The notes under the pieces are model-generated. The model made no database searches. It had not been told where the DNA came from and saw only the letters and a list, made by a program, of their open reading frames with translations. This document shows positions 1-6,971 of a stretch of DNA of 8,276 bases, one piece after another. The stretch is from the NCBI GenBank assembly GCA_002049825.1, contig MVCZ01000094.1:1-8276 (forward strand), read 5' to 3'. The stretch comes from Candidatus Zhuqueibacterota bacterium 4484_188. GTDB taxonomy: Bacteria > Calditrichota > Calditrichia > RBG-13-44-9. Position 1 is the stretch's first letter; every line of letters begins with the position of its first letter. A program made the translations under genes and the position numbers.

Positions 1-204
1 ATTATGAGAATGTTTAACAACGAACTGAGAGTTGCTTACGGTGCGTTCAATTATTACGATTACGACCTGGCGGAACGGTTGTTGGAAGATTTGATTGAAA
101 CCTACAGCACTGCCGGGATAAAAGATTTCGAGGATATCTATTTTTACTGGGGTGAAAGTAATTTCGCTCTATCGCAGTTGAATCGTGCGCAGGATATTTA
201 CTAA
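1..204 (+). CDS. TPR-repeat protein, N-terminal fragment (5' end outside window, 3' end frameshifted)
   Basis: This is the start, within the window, of a tetratricopeptide-repeat protein. The frame is open to the left edge, and the in-frame ATGs at 4 and 10 have no signal peptide after them, so the true start is probably upstream. The visible peptide is a helical TPR segment (AYGAFNYYDYDLAERLLEDL, then a YFYWGESNFALSQLNRAQDIY helix pair). It stops at TAA 202-204 in the middle of a TPR helix. The +0 frame carries on the same repeat without a gap (NYILNNPSVLLDYY), so this and the next entry are almost certainly one ancestral gene. Joined from base 4, it would be about 596 residues. TPR proteins act as protein-binding scaffolds. 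Given the exported TPR protein and ExbB/ExbD genes downstream, a periplasmic role is inferred, not shown. Confidence 0.75.
   Translation: MMRMFNNELRVAYGAFNYYDYDLAERLLEDLIETYSTAGIKDFEDIYFYWGESNFALSQLNRAQDIY
156..204 (+). other. apparent -1 frameshift joining two halves of TPR gene 1
   Basis: The upstream TPR frame ends at TAA 202-204. The downstream frame is open only after its own TGA at 153-155, so the switch must lie between 156 and 204. The best join rereads C201 (tac, then cta), giving RAQDIY-LNYILNNP, a continuous TPR helix. No X-XXY-YYZ slippery heptamer is present in the correct register in this interval. A missing base in the sequence or a genuine one-base deletion is therefore more likely than classical programmed frameshifting. 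Confidence 0.8.
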
Positions 205-212
205 ACTATATA

Positions 213-1793
213 TTGAACAATCCCAGCGTGCTTCTGGATTATTACTCAAAATATCAAAATGTTGCCTCGAATACCAATGAGGAATATTATGATATTCAGT
301 TTATTGCGGCTTTAGCCTTGTATCAGCAATCGGATTTCAACCGGGCGATTGATCTTCTGCTTTCCTTCCCGCAGAAATCGCCCTATTACTACCTTGCCCA
401 ATATTTGGTGGGAACCGCTTATGCCAGTGGTCAAAACCTGGATATGGCAGCGGATGTATTTACCAAGTTGATTCAGGGAAAAGCGGTGCCGGTAGATATT
501 TATTCCCGTTCACTCTACAAACTGGCAATTATTAATTACCAACGGGAAGCCTATCTTTCGGCAATTGAATATCTGAATATGATTCCGCAAAATTACTACC
601 GCTATGATAAGGTGCTTAATGTTCTTGCCTGGTCATTTTTTATGTTCGAGAAAACTCGAACCGATATTCCCGAAGAGCGGGATTACTCGCAGGCGAAGTA
701 TTTTGCGCGGCAATTAATCGATAATTACTACGCCAGCGAACACCGGATGGAAGCGGAAAGCCTGCTGGGCTATATTTACCAGATGGAAAATAATCCGAAC
801 CTGGCTTTAGGTTTGTACCGCGATGTGTACCAGTCGAAAGCCAGCAGAAAGAAAGTAGATAGTTTTTTAGAAGAACGGGATCAACTGCAGCAATTGTATG
901 GTCAGGCGAAAAAAATAGAAGAAGAAGCATTGCGGAAAAACAATGCCGAAGCTTACATTCAGGCGACTGATGTTGCTAAAAATCTTGAGGAGAATCTGTA
1001 TAAATTGGATTTGTCCGAAGCAAGTCCGGTGGGGTCGGAAATTTCCAATGAAGTCTATGGCGTAATTAACCAGTTGAACCGGGTGCTTGTCCTAAAAGAA
1101 AAAGCCCGGGCTTCGGGCAATAAAGCTGCGATTGCCAAAGCAGATAGTTTAATTATTCGCTTGTCTGCTGCGCTGGACTACGTTCCGGAGGATTATCTGC
1201 GATATGCTTCCAGTTATAATTTGTTCGATGCGTATCCGGTTGCCCGTAAAGTAGCTGAATATGATTTTCAAAAACGAAAAACGCAGCAATTGCGTCAGGC
1301 AATATCACAGGAATTAAGTCTTATTGATGATCGGGTTACATCTTTGCAACAGCAGGTAGAACGGGCAAAGCTAAAAGGTGATTACATTAGAGTAGCTACC
1401 CTGGAACAAAAAATTAGCAAACTCAAAGAGATTCGCAAAAAGAATGATCAACTGTATGCAAGTACTTTCGAGCTGAATATCGGTCAGCCTTACCCGGAAT
1501 TTGACCAGTGGGGCGATTTCGGTGCTTTCGGTGTCATCGACGTAAATTTTGGACAGCGAAGCCGCTTGCAGCACCGTATGGGTGATCTTTCCGCACTTTA
1601 TAATTCGGTGAATAAAGCGGTTGGTAAACGTCGCGCGGGTGTGGAAGATAAATTGAAAAAAATTGAAGCGGAAATACGTTTTATGACTATGAAAGCCCGC
1701 ATGGCGGAAAGGGTACGGCAACGTGCCGAAAGAGAACGCTCATTCCGTGAAAGCTATTTTGATAAGCGCACGAGCGAGTTCGAAGAAAAATAA
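213..1793 (+). CDS. TPR and coiled-coil protein, C-terminal part of TPR gene 1
   Basis: This is the main body of the first TPR protein. A TTG at 213 can be read as a start, but it lies inside a TPR helix with no ribosome binding site, so it is better read as a continuation of the fragment ending at 204. In joined numbering, TPR-like helix pairs run to about residue 280 (for example IQFIAALALYQQSDFNRAID and YLAQYLVGTAYASGQNLDMA). Three charged coiled-coil stretches follow, at about 280-335, 424-487 and 539-596. Between the last two is a Gly/aromatic patch at about 486-520 (FDQWGDFGAFGVIDVNFGQ). The extreme C terminus is rich in Arg, Lys and Glu. No membrane segment is visible. It sits 28 bases upstream of the large TPR gene. 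A scaffold or adaptor for the ExbB/ExbD motor is a context-based inference; I do not recognise a named family beyond TPR. Confidence 0.85.
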   Translation: MNNPSVLLDYYSKYQNVASNTNEEYYDIQFIAALALYQQSDFNRAIDLLLSFPQKSPYYYLAQYLVGTAYASGQNLDMAADVFTKLIQGKAVPVDIYSRSLYKLAIINYQREAYLSAIEYLNMIPQNYYRYDKVLNVLAWSFFMFEKTRTDIPEERDYSQAKYFARQLIDNYYASEHRMEAESLLGYIYQMENNPNLALGLYRDVYQSKASRKKVDSFLEERDQLQQLYGQAKKIEEEALRKNNAEAYIQATDVAKNLEENLYKLDLSEASPVGSEISNEVYGVINQLNRVLVLKEKARASGNKAAIAKADSLIIRLSAALDYVPEDYLRYASSYNLFDAYPVARKVAEYDFQKRKTQQLRQAISQELSLIDDRVTSLQQQVERAKLKGDYIRVATLEQKISKLKEIRKKNDQLYASTFELNIGQPYPEFDQWGDFGAFGVIDVNFGQRSRLQHRMGDLSALYNSVNKAVGKRRAGVEDKLKKIEAEIRFMTMKARMAERVRQRAERERSFRESYFDKRTSEFEEK

Positions 1794-1810
1794 TCACGAT
1801 TCACAGAAAC

Positions 1811-1816
1811 AGGGTG
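1811..1816 (+). promoter_or_regulatory. ribosome binding site deciding the start of TPR gene 2
   Basis: AGGGTG lies five bases before the ATG at 1822. It is a modest Shine-Dalgarno match, but it precedes the only start that places a Sec signal peptide at the N terminus. The in-frame ATG at 1723 overlaps the previous gene and would put 33 polar residues ahead of the signal. Confidence 0.55.
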
Positions 1817-1821
1817 CAAAA

Positions 1822-4236
1822 ATGGAAATTGTCCCTTATCGTTTTCACACTATTTGGCTGCTAATTCTGTTGTTCTGCTCAACCTTTTTCTATGGGCAAT
1901 TGTTCGCACAAGAGAATGAATTGAATGTTGCAGATTCTCTCTTGAAAAAGTTTTCTATTGAAGAGCTGGTAAAGTTAAAGAAAGCCCTGGAAGCGGAAAA
2001 AGCAAGGTTGATTCAGCAGCAGGAAAAAGACCGTGAGCGAGGCGTTGAACTGAGTAAAAACTTTCTGAATCAAAGCCGCGAAGAGAATGAAAACCAGGAC
2101 ATGATTCTGATTCGTGTAGCGGAATATTACATCGAGGAGGAAAGAGGTGCTCACGATCTTGCGGTTGAAGCCTATAATAAACGCTACGATGAATATGAGA
2201 AACAGTTGGACGCTTACAATCAGGGGAAACTGAAAATAGAGCCGGTTGCTCCCAGGTTTCCACGGGTAAATTATGAAAAGGCAATCGCCGTGTACGACCT
2301 GATTCTGGCGAATTTCCCCGAATCTGACCTGGTGGATGATGCCCTGTACAGCAAAGCCTATTTGCTAAGCCAGATGGAAGAGATCAAAGCTTCCCAGAAG
2401 ATATTCCTGGAGTTAATTGATAAATACCCGGAAAGCAAATATGTCCCTGAAGCCTATATTCAATTGGCGGAATATTACTTTCAACCACGGTTAGGACAGA
2501 GCCGTGAAGAAACCATTCGTAATTTGAACAAAGCGGCACAACTATACAAAAATGTACTTAATTTCAAAGGGTCTCCCCGCTACGACGAAGCCCTGTACAA
2601 ACTGGGTTGGACCTATTACCGGCTGGCAGCGGTTGACCCGAACTATTATAGCGACGCCATTCTGTACTTCACCATGGTTGTGCGAGATATCGAGCGGTTG
2701 AAATCTATCGACCCGGAAGGAAAATATGTAAAGGCGAATATTGAGCCGGAGGCGCTGCAGTATATTGCAGCTTCATTTGTGGATACTTCCTACACCCGCG
2801 ATGGTGTCGACAAAGCAAGCCGGTATTTAGAAAAATTAAAACTGCCCCAATTTGGCGTGAATGTTTTATCACACATGGGATATCTATACGCCAAAATTGT
2901 GGACTATCCCAATAGTATTCGTGCCTATCAAAAGCTGCTGGAAGAGTATCCCGATTATACCCACGCCCCGCTCATTCGCAAAAAAATTGCCGATGTGTAC
3001 CTGGAAGCGCGGCAGTACAAGCAGGCATATCAGGAACGGGAAAAGCTATTCGAAACGTACAATCCTAAAAGCGAATGGTACACCAATATCGAGCAGGGCG
3101 ATGTTCCCGATCGGATTTTAATTTTGGATGAAACTGCCAAATTAACCGAGCAGGCGTTACGGTCCAATATTATTTACCAGTTGAATTTAGCACAGGACTC
3201 GGCGAAAACCGGCGGCGATTCGTTGGCTGCTTACAGGAAGTTTGCCGAGTTAAGTAAAAAATATTTGGAATTTTTCCCGACCAACAAGAATGCCTATGAA
3301 ATTAATTGGTCGCTGGCTTATATACAGGACACAAAATTAAAGAAGTACGATGAAGCCTTCGAGCAGTATATCCGCGTAAGTAATGACTACCTGGAAGATG
3401 AACATCGGGAAGATGCGGCTGTAAACGCCATAGTGGTGGCACAAACTATGGTAAACGAAAGCCGTGCTACCACGGATACTACTCAGATAAAAGGGATGGA
3501 TCTTTCGCAACTGGCGGCTCAGGAGTTTACTCCCCAGGAGAAACTGCTCGCCGAAGCGTTTGATAATTATATAAAGTTATTCCCTACGGGCGAAAAGACC
3601 GCTTCGTATTTAGCCAGTGCCGGTGCGCTGTATTATCAGCACCGTCAGTACGACCTGGCGCGCAAATATTACAAAACCATGGTAACCAAATTTCCGGAGG
3701 CTCAGCAGCGAAGTGTCGGATTAATATCGCTAATGAACAGCTATTTCTTTTTGGGTAAATATCATGATGCCGAGTATGTAGCGAGAAAAATTGTCGCTAC
3801 CGAGGGCTTGCCGGCAGACCAGGTAGATGTTGCCCGAAAGAGAATCGGGGAATCGATTTATAAAAATGCTGAAATGATGGAGCAGGAAGAGAAATATCTC
3901 GATGCGGCACGGGAATTTTACCGGGTTTACACCGACGCTTCCTATTACAAAGAAATTGTCGATGTAGCATTATTTAACAGCGCCCAGAATTATGAGAAAG
4001 CAGAAGAATGGCAGAAAGCTATCTCTACTTACGATACACTGGTAACCAAATATGCTGATTCCAAATACAGCCTGCTGGCTTTGGGACGGATTGCGGATGA
4101 TTATAAGCAGATGGAAGATTTTGCCGGAGTGGGGAAAACCTACGAACGTATCTATCTGAAGGAACCGGAAAGTAAGGACGCGCAGGCAGCGACGATTCCA
4201 AAGATTTATTGTTCGAGAATGCCCGTTACTATTTGA
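1822..4236 (+). CDS. large exported TPR protein, N-terminal part (frameshifted near 4190)
   Basis: This is a secreted TPR protein. Residues 1-29 form a Sec signal peptide: a short N-region, the hydrophobic core IWLLILLFCSTFF, and a likely cut at LFA|QE. A charged coiled coil follows at about 45-85, then many TPR/BamD-like repeats from about residue 148 onward, with typical pieces such as YEKAIAVYDLILANFPESD, ASQKIFLELIDKYPESKYV and AREFYRVYTDAS. The recurring pattern of a helix ending in 'YP' or 'FP' resembles BamD/CpoB-type periplasmic TPRs. The frame ends at TGA 4234-4236 after a nonsense tail, while the repeat continues in the neighbouring frame; rejoined, the protein is about 1578 residues. 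The start at 1822 is chosen over 1723 because of the signal peptide and the ribosome binding site. It probably acts in the periplasm as a binding scaffold with the ExbB/ExbD motor encoded downstream. The specific partner is unknown. Confidence 0.88.
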   Translation: MEIVPYRFHTIWLLILLFCSTFFYGQLFAQENELNVADSLLKKFSIEELVKLKKALEAEKARLIQQQEKDRERGVELSKNFLNQSREENENQDMILIRVAEYYIEEERGAHDLAVEAYNKRYDEYEKQLDAYNQGKLKIEPVAPRFPRVNYEKAIAVYDLILANFPESDLVDDALYSKAYLLSQMEEIKASQKIFLELIDKYPESKYVPEAYIQLAEYYFQPRLGQSREETIRNLNKAAQLYKNVLNFKGSPRYDEALYKLGWTYYRLAAVDPNYYSDAILYFTMVVRDIERLKSIDPEGKYVKANIEPEALQYIAASFVDTSYTRDGVDKASRYLEKLKLPQFGVNVLSHMGYLYAKIVDYPNSIRAYQKLLEEYPDYTHAPLIRKKIADVYLEARQYKQAYQEREKLFETYNPKSEWYTNIEQGDVPDRILILDETAKLTEQALRSNIIYQLNLAQDSAKTGGDSLAAYRKFAELSKKYLEFFPTNKNAYEINWSLAYIQDTKLKKYDEAFEQYIRVSNDYLEDEHREDAAVNAIVVAQTMVNESRATTDTTQIKGMDLSQLAAQEFTPQEKLLAEAFDNYIKLFPTGEKTASYLASAGALYYQHRQYDLARKYYKTMVTKFPEAQQRSVGLISLMNSYFFLGKYHDAEYVARKIVATEGLPADQVDVARKRIGESIYKNAEMMEQEEKYLDAAREFYRVYTDASYYKEIVDVALFNSAQNYEKAEEWQKAISTYDTLVTKYADSKYSLLALGRIADDYKQMEDFAGVGKTYERIYLKEPESKDAQAATIPKIYCSRMPVTI
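4176..4236 (+). other. apparent -1 frameshift joining two halves of TPR gene 2
   Basis: The upstream frame reads KEPESKDAQAA and then degenerates to TGA 4234-4236. The downstream frame opens after TAA 4173-4175 and reads SDDSKDLLFENARYYLKL, an intact TPR linker and helix. A one-base step back around 4188-4191 restores one continuous protein. No classical slippery heptamer is in register. The direction is the same as in TPR gene 1. Confidence 0.82.
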
Positions 4237-6557
4237 AGTTGGATGATTTAAACAATGCCAACCGGATTTACAGCGAATTCGCCAACCGGTATCCGAACGA
4301 TAAGCGCACTATCGAAGCGTTTTATCATCGCGGTGCCTATTATTTTAAAAATAAAGAGTACGATCTTGCCAAGGCTGAATTCCAGAAGGCAATTGCGCAC
4401 AGCAATGAATTTGCCAGAACCGGACGCGATCCCAACCTGCTTTTTGCTTCGGAAGCTTATTTTGAATTGGGTGAAATTGAATTTGAAGAATTCAAAGCAA
4501 TTAAACTGTCTTACCCGGCTTCGAATCTGCGTGTTCAGTTGCAAAATAAAAAGGACAAGTTAACCAAGGTAGTTAATGCGTATACCAAGGTTATCCAGAT
4601 GGGTTCCCTGAAGGGCTTCGAAGCGATGTATAAAGTTGCCAAGGCTTACGAAGTATTTGCCGACGCCATTGCCGATCAGGAGATTTCTCCGGAACTGACG
4701 GCTGACCAGAGCCTGGTGGAACGTGACCGGGTTTTTAAGGCAGCGGTGCCGGCGTATGATCGGGCAGTGGAGGAATATAAAAACGTAATTAAGAACATTC
4801 CGCTTCTGGCAGAAAAACTGGAAATATCACTGTTCGATACCAGCACGGTTCAGAAACAGGTGCCAATTTCTGAAGATACGTTAATGGTGGTTCAGAAAGA
4901 ATCGTTTCAGGACAGCACAAGGGACGTTGCTTTGAAGTGGTACAAAAAAGCGGAAGATAAGATATCGCTGATTCTCTACAGTGTTGCCGAACGCTCCGGC
5001 GAGTTTATCGATGCTTACCTGCGGCAGCAGAATCCGGCAACCGGTACGGTTTACCTTTCCTGGAAAAAACTCCTGTTGCAAAAAGCGGTTGCACCCGCTA
5101 TTAACGTAACGCTGAACGCACACTTGAAAAATATTAATGTTTCTTCGCAACTAAATCTGAAAAATAAATATGTTGAGGAATCTAAACGGAAAATCTTGCT
5201 AACCAGTAACATTCTGGCTGACGAGTATGGGAAATTGGTGAAAAAAGCTGCGGAGATTTACCAGGAGGGTAGTATTCCGGTTTTAAAAGACCTGGTCGAA
5301 GGTGGTGAAAATGCCACTACACCGGACGGGCTCAATTCGCTAGATTATAATGACCAGATGATGAGTATTATAGATTATATGAACGAGTTCCAGACGATTG
5401 GGATAAACCAATATAACAACACACTCAAGTTTGCTTCTGATAATCAGATTGAGAATGATGCAGTGTTGACCACACAGGATCGTTTATTTAACCTGGCTTA
5501 CGAAAATGGGAAACTACTGCTTGATTTATCTGCCAGAGCACAGGCAGAGCGGGATCACTACCAGGCGCTTTCGGATACTTCAGGAGACACACGCTATCAA
5601 TTAGGAATTGTCTATTTTGATGATCAACAATCAAGCCTGAAACAATATGCACAGCAGAATCTGGAATTAAGCTATAACATTGCCAAAGACTATGGCATCA
5701 AAAATGTCTGGACAAATCTTATCCTGGCGAAATTGGTAGAATTGGAACCGGCGAAATATTTAGGTGATTTACCCAAGGAAAAGTTTATTTTTACATCCGA
5801 TCCGACATGGTTGGTAAGCAAGGAATACAATCTTGATTGGATCAACTCAACCTTTGACGATTCCGGATGGGAGCATTCGGCGGCAGTAACACTACCCGCG
5901 GGGCTGTTTTTTGCCACATTCGATTCTTTGGGTATCAATCCCACACCCATCTGGGTGTATGTTGCACCGGCAGATACCACGCCGGTAACACCCGGGTTCA
6001 ATCTGCCGCCGGATACGCTGGGTGCCCCCGATTCCCTTGGGCAAACTGATACCACCCGGATACGCCGTTCGCTGGATTTAGAAGACAAGGAACTGCCGGA
6101 AGAGGAGCCGGTTCCTGCACAGGCAACAGATTCGATACTAATTGCCCAAACCGGTGAGCCGGACACAATAACTGCATACTTCAGGAAACACTTTAAATTA
6201 GAGAATCGTGTGATCGATGGGTGGGCACTGATTACCGCCGATGATGAATACCATTTCTATTTAAACGGTGACTACATTAAGGGCGATGAGACAAAGATGT
6301 ATGAAGTAGTCGATCGGGTTGAATTCATCGAATTGAGTGATTTTTTAAAGATTGGCGAAAATGTTATTGCTATCGATGTGACAGATTTTGATGGTCCACC
6401 CCGGAATGGTTTACGGTTTTACATGGAATTAGAGTCACTGCCGGTAGAAATTACTTCGGCGGCTGAGAAAATCCGCCAGCGGACGGCGGCAAATATCGAC
6501 ATAAACCGCCTGAAAACAATTGTCATTTTAAATAAGAATCGTATCGTTTCTCAATAA
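4209..6557 (+). CDS. large exported TPR protein, C-terminal part with split galactose-binding-like domain
   Basis: This is the continuation of the gene starting at 1822. The TTG at 4209 has no ribosome binding site or signal peptide and falls inside a TPR, so an independent start is unlikely; reading probably enters near 4190. In rejoined numbering, TPRs continue to about residue 1000 (FENARYYLKLDDLNNANRIY, then GAYYFKNKEYDLAKAEFQKA). A long, mostly helical region of no recognised family covers about 1019-1314. The C terminus (about 1323-1541) looks like a galactose-binding-like beta sandwich: W1340...FDDSGW1350, then FRKHF, and ITADDEYHFYLNG at 1471-1483. An acidic Pro/Thr/Asp linker at about 1383-1449 interrupts this domain. 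The next gene starts 14 bases downstream, supporting one operon. A carbohydrate- or envelope-binding end attached to a TPR scaffold is inferred from the fold pattern. Confidence 0.87.
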   Translation: MFENARYYLKLDDLNNANRIYSEFANRYPNDKRTIEAFYHRGAYYFKNKEYDLAKAEFQKAIAHSNEFARTGRDPNLLFASEAYFELGEIEFEEFKAIKLSYPASNLRVQLQNKKDKLTKVVNAYTKVIQMGSLKGFEAMYKVAKAYEVFADAIADQEISPELTADQSLVERDRVFKAAVPAYDRAVEEYKNVIKNIPLLAEKLEISLFDTSTVQKQVPISEDTLMVVQKESFQDSTRDVALKWYKKAEDKISLILYSVAERSGEFIDAYLRQQNPATGTVYLSWKKLLLQKAVAPAINVTLNAHLKNINVSSQLNLKNKYVEESKRKILLTSNILADEYGKLVKKAAEIYQEGSIPVLKDLVEGGENATTPDGLNSLDYNDQMMSIIDYMNEFQTIGINQYNNTLKFASDNQIENDAVLTTQDRLFNLAYENGKLLLDLSARAQAERDHYQALSDTSGDTRYQLGIVYFDDQQSSLKQYAQQNLELSYNIAKDYGIKNVWTNLILAKLVELEPAKYLGDLPKEKFIFTSDPTWLVSKEYNLDWINSTFDDSGWEHSAAVTLPAGLFFATFDSLGINPTPIWVYVAPADTTPVTPGFNLPPDTLGAPDSLGQTDTTRIRRSLDLEDKELPEEEPVPAQATDSILIAQTGEPDTITAYFRKHFKLENRVIDGWALITADDEYHFYLNGDYIKGDETKMYEVVDRVEFIELSDFLKIGENVIAIDVTDFDGPPRNGLRFYMELESLPVEITSAAEKIRQRTAANIDINRLKTIVILNKNRIVSQ
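5787..6441 (+). other. galactose-binding-like domain interrupted by a low-complexity linker
   Basis: The first part (5787-5963) carries the WINSTFDDSGW signature typical of sugar-binding jelly-roll modules attached to glycosidases. The second part (6168-6441) carries FRKHF, an Ala-Asp-Asp strand and the YLNG turn, followed by GENVIAIDV. In most such modules these parts are adjacent. Here 5964-6167 inserts about 68 residues rich in Pro, Thr, Asp and Glu. The fold call rests on motif recognition only; the ligand is unknown. Confidence 0.6.
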
Positions 6558-6571
6558 ACGGAGTACAACCG

Positions 6572-6907
6572 ATGAGGACACTCATTATTATTGTTTTTAC
6601 TATTTTCATTGTCCAATTTGCCATAGCGCAACAGACGTCGCCGGCAACCCAGGGTCAGGCAGAGAAGAATGTAATCGATTTAACCAAATTAGGAAAAACC
6701 TATACGATTTCGGCGCGAATGGAGCTTCCGCAGGTGAGAATTTTTAATAAACGGATCACGCCCAATTTCAAAGAGGTGAATGCAGAGAAATCATTTGCAA
6801 ATGAGTTGTCCGTGGATGCGGAACAGATTAAATTCGAACCGATAACCAGTGGTCGGGTTAAACCGATCCCCAATATCGAAAAATTATTGAAGAAGAAACG
6901 GTTTTAA
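6572..6907 (+). CDS. small secreted protein of unknown function
   Basis: This is a 111-residue protein. Residues 1-19 form a clear Sec signal peptide (MRTLIIIVFTIFIVQFAIA, cut before QQ), leaving about 92 mature residues. CGGAG at 6559-6563, eight bases before the ATG, supports the start. The mature part begins with a Gln/Thr/Ala-rich stretch, then a probable beta segment (TYTISARMELPQVRIFNKR), and ends in a basic tail (IEKLLKKKRF). There is no lipobox Cys and no further membrane segment. I recognise no family. It sits between the giant TPR gene and exbB, 14 bases after the former and 64 bases before the latter. A periplasmic accessory of the motor is a positional inference. The possibility that it is a short linker to TonB/TolA-like proteins has no direct support. 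Confidence 0.8.
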   Translation: MRTLIIIVFTIFIVQFAIAQQTSPATQGQAEKNVIDLTKLGKTYTISARMELPQVRIFNKRITPNFKEVNAEKSFANELSVDAEQIKFEPITSGRVKPIPNIEKLLKKKRF

Positions 6908-6955
6908 GCAAAATTTATTGATATGAGAATTAACTCTATTAAACGTTACAAATTT

Positions 6956-6963
6956 AAGGAGGG
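6956..6963 (+). promoter_or_regulatory. strong ribosome binding site of the exbB-like gene
   Basis: AAGGAGGG lies eight bases before the ATG at 6972. It is the best Shine-Dalgarno match in the window, which would favour higher translation of the channel subunit than of its neighbours. This agrees with the excess of ExbB over ExbD in known ExbB5-ExbD2 complexes. Confidence 0.8.
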
Positions 6964-6971
6964 CTTTTAAT

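Noticed and set aside
196..204. Programmed -1 frameshifting at a classical slippery heptamer
   Set aside because: ATTTACTAA does not fit X-XXY-YYZ in the reading register, and no in-register match was found in the allowed interval of either frameshift.
213..215. TTG as an independent start of a second gene
   Set aside because: There is no Shine-Dalgarno sequence or signal peptide, and the start falls inside a TPR helix that continues from the upstream fragment.
1723..1821. Upstream ATG start giving a 33-residue extension of TPR protein 2
   Set aside because: It overlaps the end of the previous gene, lacks a ribosome binding site and would bury the signal peptide. The ATG at 1822 fits better.
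2861..3121. 86-residue plus-strand reading frame inside TPR gene 2
   Set aside because: It is fully contained in a strongly coding TPR region in another frame, and its composition is not protein-like.
4209..4211. TTG as an independent start for the C-terminal half of TPR gene 2
   Set aside because: The coding signal already begins upstream in the same frame (SDDSKDLL), and no ribosome binding site or export signal is present.
5690..6166. 158-residue minus-strand reading frame opposite the linker region
   Set aside because: It is a shadow of the Pro/Thr/Asp-coding stretch: Ser/Gly/Val-rich, with no family resemblance and no supporting neighbours.
6923..6970. 15-codon reading frame (MRINSIKRYKFKEGF) ending just before exbB, with the exbB ribosome binding site inside it
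   Set aside because: It has no ribosome binding site of its own and no run of regulatory codons. A translational-coupling leader is possible but not supported.
6908..6971. Possible internal promoter or terminator in the 64-base gap before exbB
   Set aside because: It is AT-rich, but the TTGATA-like and TATTAA-like boxes are only about 13 bases apart and there is no stem-loop with a T-run.
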